A stretch of DNA of 64,000 nt, from NCBI GenBank assembly GCA_000507305.1, contig DF239089.1:248001-312000 (forward strand), given 5' to 3'. Below are positions 30,283-39,040 of this stretch, piece by piece; position 1 is the stretch's first letter; each line of letters begins with the position of its first letter. The notes beneath the pieces are model-generated. The model saw only the letters and a program-made list of their open reading frames with translations, had not been told where the DNA came from and searched no databases. The position numbers and the translations under genes are program-made. This DNA is from Breviolum minutum Mf 1.05b.01 (Eukaryota > Sar > Dinophyceae > Suessiales > Symbiodiniaceae).

Positions 30283-30415
30283 CAAAGTGGGCCCCTACAA
30301 TTCTCATGAATGGAGTTATGGGGCCTCTAACTGGGGTTGTTTCACCCCATAAAACCCTTAAACCCCATATAACCCCTGTAAGTTATTTCACCCTACTTAT
30401 AACTTGTTTTTGTTG
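30283..30415. mobile_element. Family D element, right-diverged copy
   Basis: AAAGTGGGCCCCTACAAT at the left with 'tggagttatgg' and GGGGTTGTTTCACCCC inside. The usual right end is replaced by 'cttgtttttgttggccaattt' and CAGTTGCTCAGAAACCTTTC, as at 21279. Confidence 0.65.
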
Positions 30416-30471
30416 GCCAATTTTGTGCAGTTGCTCAGAAACCTTTCGGAAAACTTTCTGAGGATCGTGCG

Positions 30472-30762
30472 GTGCAAATCATTGCTTTACCGGCAGTCTT
30501 TGGGTGCATGGCCATGAATGCTACTTCGGCAGCACATCCATCCCTTCATGTTTCCCGCTATGTCTCTATTCACGCCGGGAAAAATTCACCACCAAAGCAT
30601 CGATTGTCATGGGATTTTTTGGATTCAGTAATCATTTTGGCATATCTGGATGGGATTCATTCATCTTTTTGTTGGATTCATCCATTTTTCCTTGGGCTAA
30701 TATCATATCTCTCATTTCCATTTGTCGATTTCATGTTTGTAGGACATGCGCTGGCGGCCTAA
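30472..30762 (+). CDS. Hypothetical hydrophobic open frame
   Basis: A 96-codon frame. The first true ATG lies about 10 codons in. It encodes small residues and His/Ser at the N side and a strongly hydrophobic C half (FFLGLISYLSFPFVDFMFV), which could be a membrane segment. A second plus frame (30504-30791) overlaps it. It lies between a D element and a U element. No family recognised. Chance is a fair explanation. Confidence 0.18.
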   Translation: MQIIALPAVFGCMAMNATSAAHPSLHVSRYVSIHAGKNSPPKHRLSWDFLDSVIILAYLDGIHSSFCWIHPFFLGLISYLSFPFVDFMFVGHALAA

Positions 30763-30794
30763 AAAAGTTAGCGAGGCGCAAAACGACATGAGTT

Positions 30795-30949
30795 ATGGCT
30801 GGTCAACCTACCCTCCCCTAACATACCCCCCGGACATAAGGCCTTATTTAAAGGCTTATTAACCATTGGTTTCCCTTAATGAGGCCCTAAATAAACGCTT
30901 ACTTCCGGGGGGAGTAAGTTTGGGGGGAGGGGTAGGTTGACTAGCCATG
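30795..30949. mobile_element. Family U foldback element, complete copy
   Basis: ATGGCTGGTCAACCTACCCT at the left and GTAGGTTGACTAGCCAT at the right. Inner CCCCCCGGACATAAGG is mirrored by TTACTTCCGGGGGG. A partial relative is at 180. Confidence 0.85.
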
Positions 30950-31054
30950 AATCAGGTAGTTTCAAATCCCATGAGATATCCTTTAACGCGAAACCACCAA
31001 CAAAATTGGCGAGTTCAAGAGGATAGGCTTATTGGCCTATATCTTGGATTTGTT

Positions 31055-31165
31055 TTGTTAGTTTTTACGGATTCTGCCATAGTAATCATAGTAAATCACC
31101 ATTAAACCACCATTTGTTTTTCTTTTATTTTGCAAGCACCTTAAGCAAACATAAGGATAGGTTGA
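31055..31165 (+). repeat. Family K repeat, copy 2
   Basis: GTTTTTACGGATTCTGCCAT, 'aaatcaccattaaaccacc' and AAGCAAACATAAGGATAGG, parallel to 4701-4830. Confidence 0.6.
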
Positions 31166-31483
31166 TTGCCCACAATCCATATATGTGAACTAAAACGACC
31201 AAAGTGGCCCTTTTATTGTGGCTCAAAAGTGTCTCAACAGTTGAGGGCTATTTAATGGGTTTCCTACTTCTTTGGGTTTTGAGGTACTTCATACTTTCAG
31301 GGACTTTGACACATCTTATACATCACATCTGTCAGATATAACCCCAGTATCTACTTACTACCTGGAACCTGGAGCTGTCCTCGACTCTATTTTGGTGGTT
31401 TTATTCCACCAAAACAAGATCTTTTCCAATGAAAACAGCCGGGTCATTTGGGTGGTACCTTTGACCATTTTCTATGGAGTTTC
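31166..31483. other. Unassigned interval
   Basis: A 74-codon plus frame (31272-31496) reads into the next element. No motif. Confidence 0.45.
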
Positions 31484-31613
31484 CTGGTTCCCTTAAGAAG
31501 TAGTAGGTAGCATATAATCACCCAATTGGCAATATATATCTGGTATATAAGTGGTATATATGGCCAATTGGGTGATTATATATCACCTACCTACCACCTA
31601 TTAAGCGAACCAG
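31484..31613. mobile_element. Family F foldback element, copy 2
   Basis: CTGGTTCCCTTAAGAAGTAG at the left, ACCTATTAAGCGAACCAG at the right. Inner ATAATCACCCAATTGGCA is mirrored by GGCCAATTGGGTGATTAT. The upstream ATGGAGTTTC is shared with copy 3. Confidence 0.9.
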
Positions 31614-31818
31614 AACCAGCGTCATTGACGTTATCCCTACCACCAAAAAGTTCACCTCACCGCAACTTGACTTCCCAAACGGAGCGCGGCGCTCACCTTA
31701 GGCCTTGACGAAGATGTTCGAAAGCGCAGCTGATTACAACGTGGAGGTGGGTGTGTGGGGGGAAAGATGTACAACAGCTACATCTACATGACCGGGCCGG
31801 TTTTGTGTGTATACCCAT
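31614..31818. other. Unassigned interval
   Basis: No supported feature. A G-rich run at 31748-31763. Confidence 0.5.
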
Positions 31819-31917
31819 GACGCATCCATGGGACTGGTATATTTACCTACATTTACCTTGTTTTACCATTGAAAACAACCAAATGTAGGTAAATATACCA
31901 TACATGGATGGCATGGG
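31819..31917. mobile_element. Family B foldback element, copy 4
   Basis: GCATCCATGGGACTGGTATA at the left and TACCATACATGGATGGCATG at the right, with TTTACCTACATTTACC mirrored by AAATGTAGGTAAAT. Termini carry compensating changes. Confidence 0.8.
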
Positions 31918-31973
31918 ATATTTGGGCACCTTTTTACCGAAAGGGAGTTTCCCTTCTTTTTTTTGCATAAGCG

Positions 31974-32046
31974 ATGTAACCTACAAATAACCCATGAAAA
32001 GAAAGGAACATGATCTGAACCAAACCTCCATGAGGACATGTTCAAT
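31974..32046 (-). repeat. Family E ('GGTTTGGTTCAGAT' core) fragment, reverse orientation
   Basis: 'cctacaaataacccatgaaa' then 'atctgaaccaaacctccatg' is the reverse complement of the core at 16011 and 28952. Both termini are missing. Confidence 0.65.
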
Positions 32047-32064
32047 ATATACATAATATAGGTC

Positions 32065-32175
32065 ACACCCTCGAAGTTTAACATCTCCCGACTGAAAAAT
32101 GATGGCAACGGAAGACGTTCTCCTTTCCTTTTGGATTTCGAATTTATTTTCAGGGGGGAACTCTTAAACTTGCCA
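32065..32175. mobile_element. Family E element, diverged copy
   Basis: TCACACCCTCGAAGTTTAAC at the left and a weak AACTCTTAAACTTGCC at the right. 'ctgaaaaatgatgg' and 'ttattttcaggggg' are the mirrored inner arms. Confidence 0.65.
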
Positions 32176-32751
32176 TGGTATTACACATATCAATTCTTGG
32201 GTATATGAATCCTTGGTCTTAATAGGAGCGGAGGTGATTTTTTTGTGAAGAAAAACAGGTGGTTATTACTACGCCCCTTTTACCCTTGGAGTATATTGTA
32301 TTTGGACCCCTTGGTTATATAGGTCTAATCCATTATGAGAGTTTACAACAAAAAATCCTTCAACGGCAGCAGTTTTTCATGATTCTCCCATCATCGCCTC
32401 CCTTCGCGATGCCAAGGATAAAGCGAGTCGCTTTCACGGAGTGTCTGCCTTTGATCTTCCGGACAACAATAGCACTCAAGCGCTACTGAGACTGAAAGAT
32501 AAGTCATCCAGTCAAGCCAGAATGAAACCTTGATGTGGCTTTATATCTTAATCTATGTTATGTTTATATATATATATACACCTGGAATCCAATTTTACCT
32601 CTCTTTTTTTGGTTTGGTTTGATGACTGATCTCATTTTGTGGGTCAACAAAAAATCAAAAGAGAGTGTAAAAATATCTGCCTGCAGGTTCCTAATCTTTT
32701 TACATATTTCGGATTTTGAAGCCCTTCTTTTGGTCGCCAAAAAACCACTTG
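32176..32751. other. Unassigned interval
   Basis: A 76-codon plus frame (32259-32489) and an 81-codon plus frame (32535-32780). TA run at 32566-32579. No motif. Confidence 0.45.
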
Positions 32752-32920
32752 TACTTGGAGGATCATCCCAGGACTTTTAAGTCGTTAAGTAAACCCCCAT
32801 TGATAAGCCATGAAACGGCCATTTGGAAGGGGTCCCACAACGCTACTTAGAGACGATTTGGGGACTTATTATCCATCGTTATTAACCACGTATCCGATAC
32901 CTGGGATGATCCTCCAAGTA
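32752..32920 (+). mobile_element. Family M element, copy 2
   Basis: TACTTGGAGGATCATCCCAG at the left and CTGGGATGATCCTCCAAGTA at the right are perfect 20-bp inverted ends. Inner GCCATGAAACGGCCATTTGG. The element at 61361 is the same in reverse orientation. Confidence 0.95.
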
Positions 32921-33097
32921 GTTGCCCTCGTCCCAACACAAAAAAAAGATGTGACGATTTTTCTACTTCCGCCAAGGAACAGAGCGCAGTTCTACTTGGC
33001 ACAGGTGGAGACGTGCTACCAGGCGCGGCGTGTGTTGATGTTTGTTATCTACCTGAAGAGAGGATATGCAAAAGGCCGAAAAAAAAATTCAGGATTT
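32921..33097 (+). other. Possible coding fragment between two repeats
   Basis: The open part of a longer plus frame (32810-33196) that is not repeat-derived reads a basic, hydrophobic peptide (for example AQVETCYQARRVLMFVIYL). Both ends of the long frame are supplied by M and S repeats, so no complete gene can be called. Confidence 0.2.
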
Positions 33098-33215
33098 CAT
33101 TCCCCAATACTGGGACGGACCCCTTGGAGCCCATACTATTTGAACCATAAAAAATCCCTAAAGATATTGGAATGGTATGGGTCCCGCTTACCATAATAAG
33201 GGGGGGTCCTTTTTT
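33098..33215 (+). mobile_element. Family S repeat, most complete copy
   Basis: 'ccccaatactgggacggacc' near the left and GGTATGGGTCCCGCTTACCA at the right. Weak inverted arms ('ggacccc' / 'ggggtcc', 'ccatac' / 'gtatgg') bracket AAAAATCCCTAAAGATATTG. Confidence 0.65.
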
Positions 33216-33837
33216 TTGGGGGGGGGAGGTTCTGGAATCACCCTTGATTCATGGCTGAGAAATTTCAAAAAGGACAAACTGGTGAAGTGACCCCAAACAG
33301 ATGGGAAGATGTATGTAGTGGAATCCTTTCAATTTTTGTTGAAATCAAGAATGGTTTTGGAAGTTGAAGCCGGCAAATATTTCCTCTATGAATAAAAGAA
33401 AAGTTCGCCCTGGCTTCATGGGGCTTTTGACTCCGGGCATGATATGACGTGATATGATCATGGGAGTGATTTCAACTTGACAATATGATTTTCGGAGGGA
33501 AGTAGCCTGACCCCACCGATGAAAGAGGAACATCCATCTTCTCAATGTCCGGGGATGCGTTTCAGAAATCACTACTCCATTTTGCGTCAGAACAAGGGGC
33601 AAATATTTTTTTTCCCCTGCAAAAAATGGCCCGCCGCCAGAGGGATATTACATGCCTTTTTTGACTATTTTTACTTTCTACCATGGGTAAATCATCATTA
33701 AATCACTCTTTGGATGTTTTTCCAAGTATCAAAACAAGCAAAACTGCTCCTCTTAGAATAGATGGGAACCATATAGCAAATGGTGATTCAACATTAAAAC
33801 CCTCTCATTTCGGGGCGTTGAAAAACAGGGGATTTGG
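33216..33837. other. Unassigned interval
   Basis: G-run at 33221-33227. Minus frame 33345-33602, plus frames 33519-33701 and 33683-33880 without motifs. Confidence 0.45.
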
Positions 33838-33962
33838 AATTCTAAGGACGACTCCCAGGAATCATTGGACCCTGCTATAGAGGGGGCTTAGATGTGTATA
33901 GCAGGGTTCTTTTAGATCTCCACACCACCAGTTTTGAGATCCCATGATTCTTAGGGAAGGTT
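33838..33962 (-). mobile_element. Family I element, copy 2 (reverse orientation)
   Basis: 'aggaatcattggaccctgct' near the left, and GAGATCCCATGATTCTTAGG at the right, which is the reverse complement of the family I left end. Confidence 0.75.
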
Positions 33963-33969
33963 TAAAACT

Positions 33970-34069
33970 ACACCCCTGAAGATAATGGCTGGAAGCTGGA
34001 AGATCATGGAGGTTTGGTTCAGATGATTTTCCTTTCTAACGTTCCTGCCGTTAATCTTCGAGGGTGTAA
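33970..34069 (+). mobile_element. Family E element, internally rearranged copy
   Basis: TACACCCCTGAAGATAATGG at the left, the core 'catggaggtttggttcagat', and TTAATCTTCGAGGGTGTAAG at the right. Lies 8 bp after a family I copy. Confidence 0.7.
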
Positions 34070-34138
34070 GGTTTGATTTACCTTCATGAGGTCGAAACTC
34101 ATTAGGACTGTTCAGAATTGCTTCGATTGAAAAAAATC

Positions 34139-34201
34139 CTTCATTTTCACCCGGATCCCTGGGGGAAGTGATCCAATTTGAGAATGGTGGTCTTCAACCT
34201 T
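34139..34201 (+). repeat. Family A core fragment
   Basis: 'ttcattttcacccggatccc' and 'gatccaatttgag' without either terminus. Confidence 0.5.
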
Positions 34202-34320
34202 ATGTCGCTTCACAGTAGCACATCTTTTTTGTCACCCCAAAATAATGTAAAAAAAATAGGAACAATTAATAGGACTGATGACCCTCCAAGAAGTGCTGGT
34301 TCCTGAACGACATGGAACTA
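34202..34320. other. Short unassigned spacer
   Basis: No feature. Confidence 0.5.
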
Positions 34321-34481
34321 CCTGGAACCCCAAGGAACCCCAACCATTTATAAATGGATGGCTATCAATTGGATGATGATGGGAACCCCAAATCTTGATA
34401 TAGAAAATGCTTGGAAATCACCAAACATCCATCCATCCATTAACACAAAATGGTTGGGGTTCCTTAAGGGATTCCAGGTAT
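34321..34481. mobile_element. Family G element, expanded copy
   Basis: CCTGGAACCCCAAGGAACCC at the left and GGTTCCTTAAGGGATTCCAGG at the right. Core 'caattggatgatgatggg', TATAGAAAATGC and a (CATC)n run at 34424-34439 account for the extra length. Confidence 0.8.
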
Positions 34482-34589
34482 ATATGATCTTTGATGAACC
34501 CTTTCCAGGTGGGAGATCTCTACGAAGCCTGGGCGTCACATGGCGCTTGCCATTTCATTGGGGTGTAGGATGTGAGCCCCTACATCCGG

Positions 34590-34800
34590 TGGGCCCCAAC
34601 AACGATCGTTATAAATTGGGGTTATACTATACAAGAAGGGGCCCCCCCAAACCCCCAGTTGTTTCAGGTAGTTTAGTGAAATAACCCCACGTTCAAAGCC
34701 TATGAAAAACCAGCAATATAGTTGTAAATGCATGGGTATAACACTAGGGATTTTCATCCACTTAGAAATAGTAGGCTTCGGGGGCCCCATCTTGGTAAGG
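34590..34800. repeat. Family D, diverged or composite copy
   Basis: GGTGGGCCCCAACAACGATC at the left and GGGGGCCCCATCTTGG at the right. A second D-like end (GGGGCCCCCCC) occurs at 34639, so two copies may be joined. Confidence 0.5.
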
Positions 34801-34896
34801 TATAACCCCAAGGGAAAACCCCATTTATAAGGCGAAAAAGGGGTCCGTCCCATCACTCCGTTTAGAACTGGAAGGGGACCTCGTAGGATGATATCC

Positions 34897-34990
34897 CCTA
34901 AGAATCATGGGATCTCACCCAACCGGTTGGTGACTGGAGATCCAAAACAGAGTCAACGATCTCTTTTTTAGGAGGGTTCAAGTTGATTCT
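34897..34990 (+). mobile_element. Family I element, complete short copy
   Basis: CCCTAAGAATCATGGGATCT at the left and AAGTTGATTCTTAGGG at the right. 'actggagatccaaaa', ACAGAGTCAACGATC and GGAGGGTTC lie inside. Confidence 0.8.
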
Positions 34991-35035
34991 TAGGGTAAGT
35001 ATGGTTTGCAAAACCCTACGAGTGAATTATATTCA

Positions 35036-35149
35036 CACACTCCCTGAAACTAACAGCAAACGCTCTGAAAATAGGCCCCAAAAGGAAACGATCGTATTCA
35101 AACCATCCATTTTCAGGTGCGAAAATGTTAGTTTCGCGGAGGGTACTGT
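35036..35149. mobile_element. Family E element, 'CTCCCTGAAACTAAC' variant
   Basis: CACTCCCTGAAACTAACAGC at the left, TGTTAGTTTCGCGGAGGGTA at the right. Inner 'gctctgaaaataggcccc' is partly mirrored by 'atccattttcaggtgc'. Confidence 0.8.
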
Positions 35150-35163
35150 AAATTATCAAGTGT

Positions 35164-35264
35164 CCCACAGGATCCATGTATGGGATATTTACCTACATTT
35201 CCTCTTGAATGTGGTCATGTTTTACATAATGTAGGTAAATATGCCATACATGGATCCTATGGGT
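35164..35264. mobile_element. Family B foldback element, copy 5
   Basis: CCCACAGGATCCATGTATGG at the left and CCATACATGGATCCTATGGG at the right. Starts only 14 bp after the E copy. Confidence 0.9.
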
Positions 35265-35436
35265 GTTGGCACTTTTTGTTAGATGAAAACCCTATCCCAA
35301 GACGTTGATTTTTTTCCAGGCAAAAATCGGGTTGGTTTGGGTGATCAAAGGTTCGGTCGCGACAACATGTCACACGACCTGGGCCCCACAAAAAGGGAGC
35401 GTTTTGGAAGGGAAATGGGACCACCTATTTCAGGGA

Positions 35437-35543
35437 TACTCCCTGGAAGTTTAACATAGCCCCTGAAAATAAGCCATCCCAAAAGAAAAGTAGTCTTCCA
35501 ACCATCATTTTTCAGGGTCTACGTTAAACTTCGGGGGGGTATC
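35437..35543. mobile_element. Family E element, 'TTTAACATAGCCCCTG' variant, complete
   Basis: ATACTCCCTGGAAGTTTAAC at the left and GTTAAACTTCGGGGGGGTAT at the right. Inner CATAGCCCCTGAAAATAAGC is mirrored by CATTTTTCAGGGTCTACG. Confidence 0.9.
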
Positions 35544-35773
35544 TAGGTTGGCGAAATATTATGATTTAGCCAGAATAATTTGGTATTTAGACATCACCAT
35601 CAAGTCACCCTTTTTGTTTTCCCTGAAATATCTTTGGATCCATTTTTCATCCATCAGTTTGATTCGCAAATTCGATTGTAAGGAAGAATCTAGGTGGTTT
35701 TTGGAAAGGAAGTCTCGAGAAATTCCAGGGATATGACAAGAGAGCAATCCATGGAAGACTGTGACACTTCTCA
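35544..35773. other. Unassigned interval
   Basis: Mirror frames of 62 and 71 codons on both strands. No motif. Confidence 0.45.
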
Positions 35774-35892
35774 AGGTGGACCCCCTCGGATCTTTATAAA
35801 TGGAGTTAATATAAGTCCTACAAGTAGGGTGAAATAACTCCAGGCAAACCCATTTATAAAGAAGGCTATTTATAGGGGCCCCATGACCCTAT
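35774..35892. mobile_element. Family D element, diverged copy
   Basis: AAGGTGGACCCCCTCGGATC at the left and TATAGGGGCCCCATGACCC at the right. Inner TAAATGGAGTTAATATAAGT and GGTGAAATAACTCCAGG. Confidence 0.65.
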
Positions 35893-36001
35893 GTCCCTCC
35901 ATTGGAAGGGGCTCTTTCTGCCTGAAAGGCAGAGTTCAAAAACCCTGAAAAACATCAACATTTCGACGTCGAAGTCTTTCCATTTTGCTGTAAGATGGAT
36001 C

Positions 36002-36112
36002 CCCAGTCTTCCAGTCATACCAGGAACTAAGGTGAAGGGTGAAAGGGATGGTATGTTTTTTGGGGCCCCCCGTGAGTCATAGGTCCTCACGTTTGGTGTT
36101 TGGAAGCCGGGG
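36002..36112. mobile_element. Family Q element, copy 1
   Basis: 'agtcttccagtcataccagg' at the left and CCTCACGTTTGGTGTTTGGA at the right. ATGGTATGTTTT lies in the middle, as in copies at 36519, 62847 and (reverse) 55351. Confidence 0.65.
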
Positions 36113-36518
36113 GCCAAAATGAACACTTCGGAGCGATAAGGTTGTACCAATTTTGCAAGATGACACTGGAAGTGCTGAAGAATTGCTTGGAAAAGACTGC
36201 CAATGAGTCTTGGATAGATTTCAAATATTAGGAATGGGGTTCCACCACCTGGTGACCAAAGCATTTAGATACTACTTTCTGATGCAACATCCTAGCAGAT
36301 AGCAAGCAATTTTATGTGTATCTACATATAACATGTTTTTGTTTTTTTGTCTTAATTGACTATTGATAGCTAAACAAAGAGCTGGCAACAGTCATGAGGC
36401 AACAACTTCTATGCAAAAAATGTAGCCAATTTCTCTTGAGGGCATTGAGTCTCCCCAAAAAATTGTTGATATCAGGACTTCCAATTTGTCGAACATGCCA
36501 TTGAATGAACTATACCCA
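36113..36518. other. Unassigned interval
   Basis: A 132-codon minus frame (35866-36264) runs from here through the D and Q repeats. Because it is mostly repeat-derived I do not call it. Confidence 0.45.
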
Positions 36519-36607
36519 TGTCTTCCAGTCATACCTGAGGTGAACGGTGTTTGGATGGTATGTTTTGGGGTCCAGTCATACCTCCTCACGTTTGGTGTTT
36601 GGAAGCC
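36519..36607. mobile_element. Family Q element, copy 2
   Basis: GTCTTCCAGTCATACCTGAG at the left and CTCACGTTTGGTGTTTGGAA at the right. Only about 400 bp from copy 1. Confidence 0.65.
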
Positions 36608-36995
36608 TAGGGATATAGATCAGAATTCCAAAAAATGATTATTGACATGATTATTCTTGGCAAATTTCGTGGCGGACCGAAAATGAGGTGATTTTTTAGT
36701 GGAGTAGATCAGATGAGTTGAATTTCCACAAGTTTTTCATTTAACTCTCCCGAAGTGTAACGGACATCTCAAAGGGCCGTGGAAGACAACATTCCTTTTG
36801 CAAAGGTGATTGTTCCGATGTATGAGTCCATATACATGGTAATGATGTAATATGTATAGTCCCTTTAAACTACCTCTACAAGTATTTACAAACCCATATT
36901 CAAACAGGGGGGTCCATGTATATACTGGAGGTAGGTAGATTTTACTATATTACAATAAACATCACCGAATTGTAGGTCCATTGTTGTGGTTATAT
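36608..36995. other. Unassigned interval
   Basis: 'agatcagaattcca' at 36617 also occurs at 4009 near position 4010. No gene. Confidence 0.4.
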
Positions 36996-37026
36996 AGATA
37001 TTAATCCATGCATGGATCCTATGGAG

Positions 37027-37368
37027 TATGATTACCACACCACTTATCAAAACAAAAACAATCCTTGGCGAAATGACGACCAGGAACAAAAGAGCGAACC
37101 GCCTGCAACGCAACGCAAGATAGTGGCGTCGGGTTTACTGGTTGCGCATAAGTCATTGGCAGACATCGCTTACACTGGGGCCACTTGGCATGTTCAGATT
37201 CCAACATACACTGGCCGGATTTATGGAAACATTTCAATGGATACTGTAAAGCAGAAACATCTTGAAAAACAGACTCCTGACAAAAATTGGGTGAAGGTGA
37301 ACTCAATAGAATCCATGGGACTGGTATATGTACCAACTATTTTCTATAAATATCAACTAAATGTCTAG
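37027..37368 (+). CDS. Hypothetical open frame bracketed by family B arms
   Basis: Plus frame of 113 codons from the ATG at 37027 (open from 37012). It is hydrophilic at the N side (DDQEQKSEPPATQRK) and more globular later (SGLLVAHKSLADIAYTGATW, then GRIYGNISMDTVKQKHLE). The first codons overlap a family B right end (CATGGATCCTATGG at about 37011-37024) and the last about 20 codons overlap a B-like left end (AATCCATGGGACTGG at 37311), so a real exon, if any, is the middle part. The minus strand is open over the same stretch. No family recognised. Confidence 0.28.
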   Translation, partial: YDYHTTYQNKNNPWRNDDQEQKSEPPATQRKIVASGLLVAHKSLADIAYTGATWHVQIPTYTGRIYGNISMDTVKQKHLEKQTPDKNWVKVNSIESMGLVYVPTIFYKYQLNV

Positions 37369-37496
37369 ATAAATTGAATATTGTTTTTTAAATGATTCAA
37401 TACGTGTTTCTACATTCATAAACTTAATTAATGCATATATTTTCTATACTAAATATATCATACATGGATGGTATGGATTCTGGTGTTTAGCCAGAT

Positions 37497-37850
37497 CTAT
37501 ACAAGAGGCACCAACCTGAGCTTCTTACATAGTTTCCTGTAAATTGACGCAAATCGAATGATCCAACGATCCATACACGCTTTCGACGCGAAACGGGGCC
37601 AAACGGGGCACCGGGAAAAATCAAAATTTCGAAAAAAAAATCCAACATAACGAAAATTAAGAATTCCATTATTTAATATAAGGGGGGAGCCGGAACCGGT
37701 GGAATAAAACTCGGAGGCGACACCGGTGAACAGAACGGCTCCACAAGAAACGTTGGAAACTTTGAAGTCTTTAAGGGCGGGTTGTTGCAGAGGATGGCGC
37801 CCAAAGACTTGAGAACTAGAGGCTTCAAAATTTGAGGCTTGAGGCTTCAA
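37497..37850 (-). CDS. Hypothetical minus-strand open frame
   Basis: A 117-codon minus frame. The upstream end lies inside the 22-bp minisatellite (37819 onward), so the first 10 or so residues are repeat-derived. The rest has mixed composition with a basic, aromatic C terminus (CMDRWIIRFASIYRKLCKKL). A second minus frame (37487-37669) overlaps. Local sequence is moderately G+C-rich. No family recognised. Confidence 0.28.
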   Translation of the reverse strand: MKPQASNFEASSSQVFGRHPLQQPALKDFKVSNVSCGAVLFTGVASEFYSTGSGSPLILNNGILNFRYVGFFFRNFDFSRCPVWPRFASKACMDRWIIRFASIYRKLCKKLRLVPLV

Positions 37851-38127
37851 AATTTGAGGGTTGAGGCAAGAGGCTTCAAATTTCGAGGATTGAGGCTTGA
37901 GGCTTCAAAACTTGAGGCTTGAGGCTTCAAAATTTGAGGCTTGAGGCTTCAAAATTTGACGGTTGAGGCTTCAAAGTTTGAGGGCTGAGGCTTCAAGATT
38001 TGACGGTTGAGGCTTTAAAATTTGAGAGTTGAGGCTTGAGGCTTCAAATTTCGAGGATTGAGGCTTGAGGCTTCAAAATTTGAGGATTGAGGCTTGAGGC
38101 TTCAAAACTTGAGGCGTGAGGCTTGAG
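37819..38127. repeat. 22-bp minisatellite 'GGCTTCAAAATTTGAGGCTTGA'-type
   Basis: About 14 tandem units built from the modules GAGGCTTCAAAATTTGAGG and CTTGAGGCTT, with variants TTTCGAGGATTGAGG and TTTGACGGTTGAGG. Higher-order pattern: the block with TTTCGAGGATTGAGG recurs near 37878 and 38047. A unit of 22 bp does not preserve a reading frame. Confidence 0.95.
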
Positions 38128-38351
38128 AAATGGTTTTCAATGGGAATGTTTGGATGGGGTGATTTGATGTGAGATGGCTCGCGTATCTGAAGTTGTGAAG
38201 AAATGCATTTCAATGGGTATGTTTGGATGCAAATGACTGCATGACTAGAAGATCATTTCCGCATTGTAGCTCGGACACAGTCGAACCGCAGGATCTTTTG
38301 CTCTAGGTAGTTTGTTCGCTTGTCAGCCTTTTGCTTGTCAGCCTTTCTTCC

Positions 38352-38795
38352 ATGACAACGAGTGCTGCCCTGCTGGCTGAGTTCGGCGCTGCGACGCAGT
38401 CCACACTGCAACGCTGGACGAACAAGTGCACTGCTGAAGAACGCCTTCGCAATTCCTCCATGCTTCCAGAGGGCAAAGCAAAAGTGCAATATTGTCCAAA
38501 AGATGGAGCCTATGTTTTGCTTGAACCTGAAAGCAAGTTAGTCAGGTTCAGCAGTAGTCATATTGTCCACTTCCGTAACTGCTCAGCTGTGGTGCGGAAT
38601 CGCAAGCAATACTTAGTTTGCCACGAGATGGTCAACTGTGGGTGTTGCAATAGGATTTTGATGCAAGGAGGGGTCATTGGTTGTGAATCTACAGGCCATC
38701 TTGACCCATTGTGTACCCATATCAAGCCTTATGCTGAAGGTATGCGTCAGCTGAGGGCATGTAAATCGTGCCTCAACATTCCTAAGTTGCAATGA
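38352..38795 (+). CDS. Hypothetical Cys-rich 147-residue protein
   Basis: The best single-frame candidate in the window: ATG at 38352 to TGA at 38793-38795, with no overlap with any repeat family and composition unlike the A/T-rich flanks. Residues 1-40 are Ala/Thr-rich with RWTNKCTAEERLRNSS. Residues 40-85 look like a small beta-rich domain (KVQYCPKDGAYVLLEPESK). Residues about 95-140 hold a Cys/His cluster: CHEMVNCGCC, then GC, then CTHI, and finally CKSC, a spacing that could bind zinc. I do not recognise the family. A TTG at 38331 extends the frame by 7 codons, but the ATG is preferred. It starts about 220 bp after the minisatellite. Confidence 0.45.
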   Translation: MTTSAALLAEFGAATQSTLQRWTNKCTAEERLRNSSMLPEGKAKVQYCPKDGAYVLLEPESKLVRFSSSHIVHFRNCSAVVRNRKQYLVCHEMVNCGCCNRILMQGGVIGCESTGHLDPLCTHIKPYAEGMRQLRACKSCLNIPKLQ

Positions 38796-38875
38796 GGATG
38801 TTGTGATGTTTTTGTGATTGTAGCTGCAGTTCAAAGAGAATTCAAGAGAAGCTTCGTCATTTTTCAGTTTTTGCC

Positions 38876-39040
38876 ATGTTTTGCAAGCTGTTTTGGTGCC
38901 AGCAACCGTATGCAAGATTGGAAAAGCCATCCTCAAGAAGGAACTCATGGCGAATTGACCAGTTTGATTGTCTCCAGGCCATAGTTGCTTTAGACGCAGG
39001 AAAAAAGAGTCTTGGCGCTTGGCTTGCTCTCGGCTGCGGG
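38876..39040 (+). other. Possible continuation or second exon after the Cys-rich frame
   Basis: A plus frame (38876-39073) reads a protein-like stretch (for example IDQFDCLQAIVALDAGKKSL) and then runs into the family E element at 39041, which supplies the last residues and stop. It is not in frame with, and is separated by stops from, the Cys-rich ORF. The minus frame 38613-38948 is also open. Could be an exon of the same gene interrupted by the element. Unproven. Confidence 0.2.

Noticed and set aside
32810-33196. 128-codon plus frame as a complete gene
   Set aside because: The beginning is family M and the end family S. Only about 55 codons in the middle are non-repeat, recorded as a low-confidence fragment.
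35866-36264. 132-codon minus frame
   Set aside because: It passes through a family D copy and a family Q copy. Most of its residues are repeat-derived.
37819-38127. CRISPR-like array
   Set aside because: The units are contiguous tandem repeats with no unique spacers, in eukaryotic DNA without cas genes.
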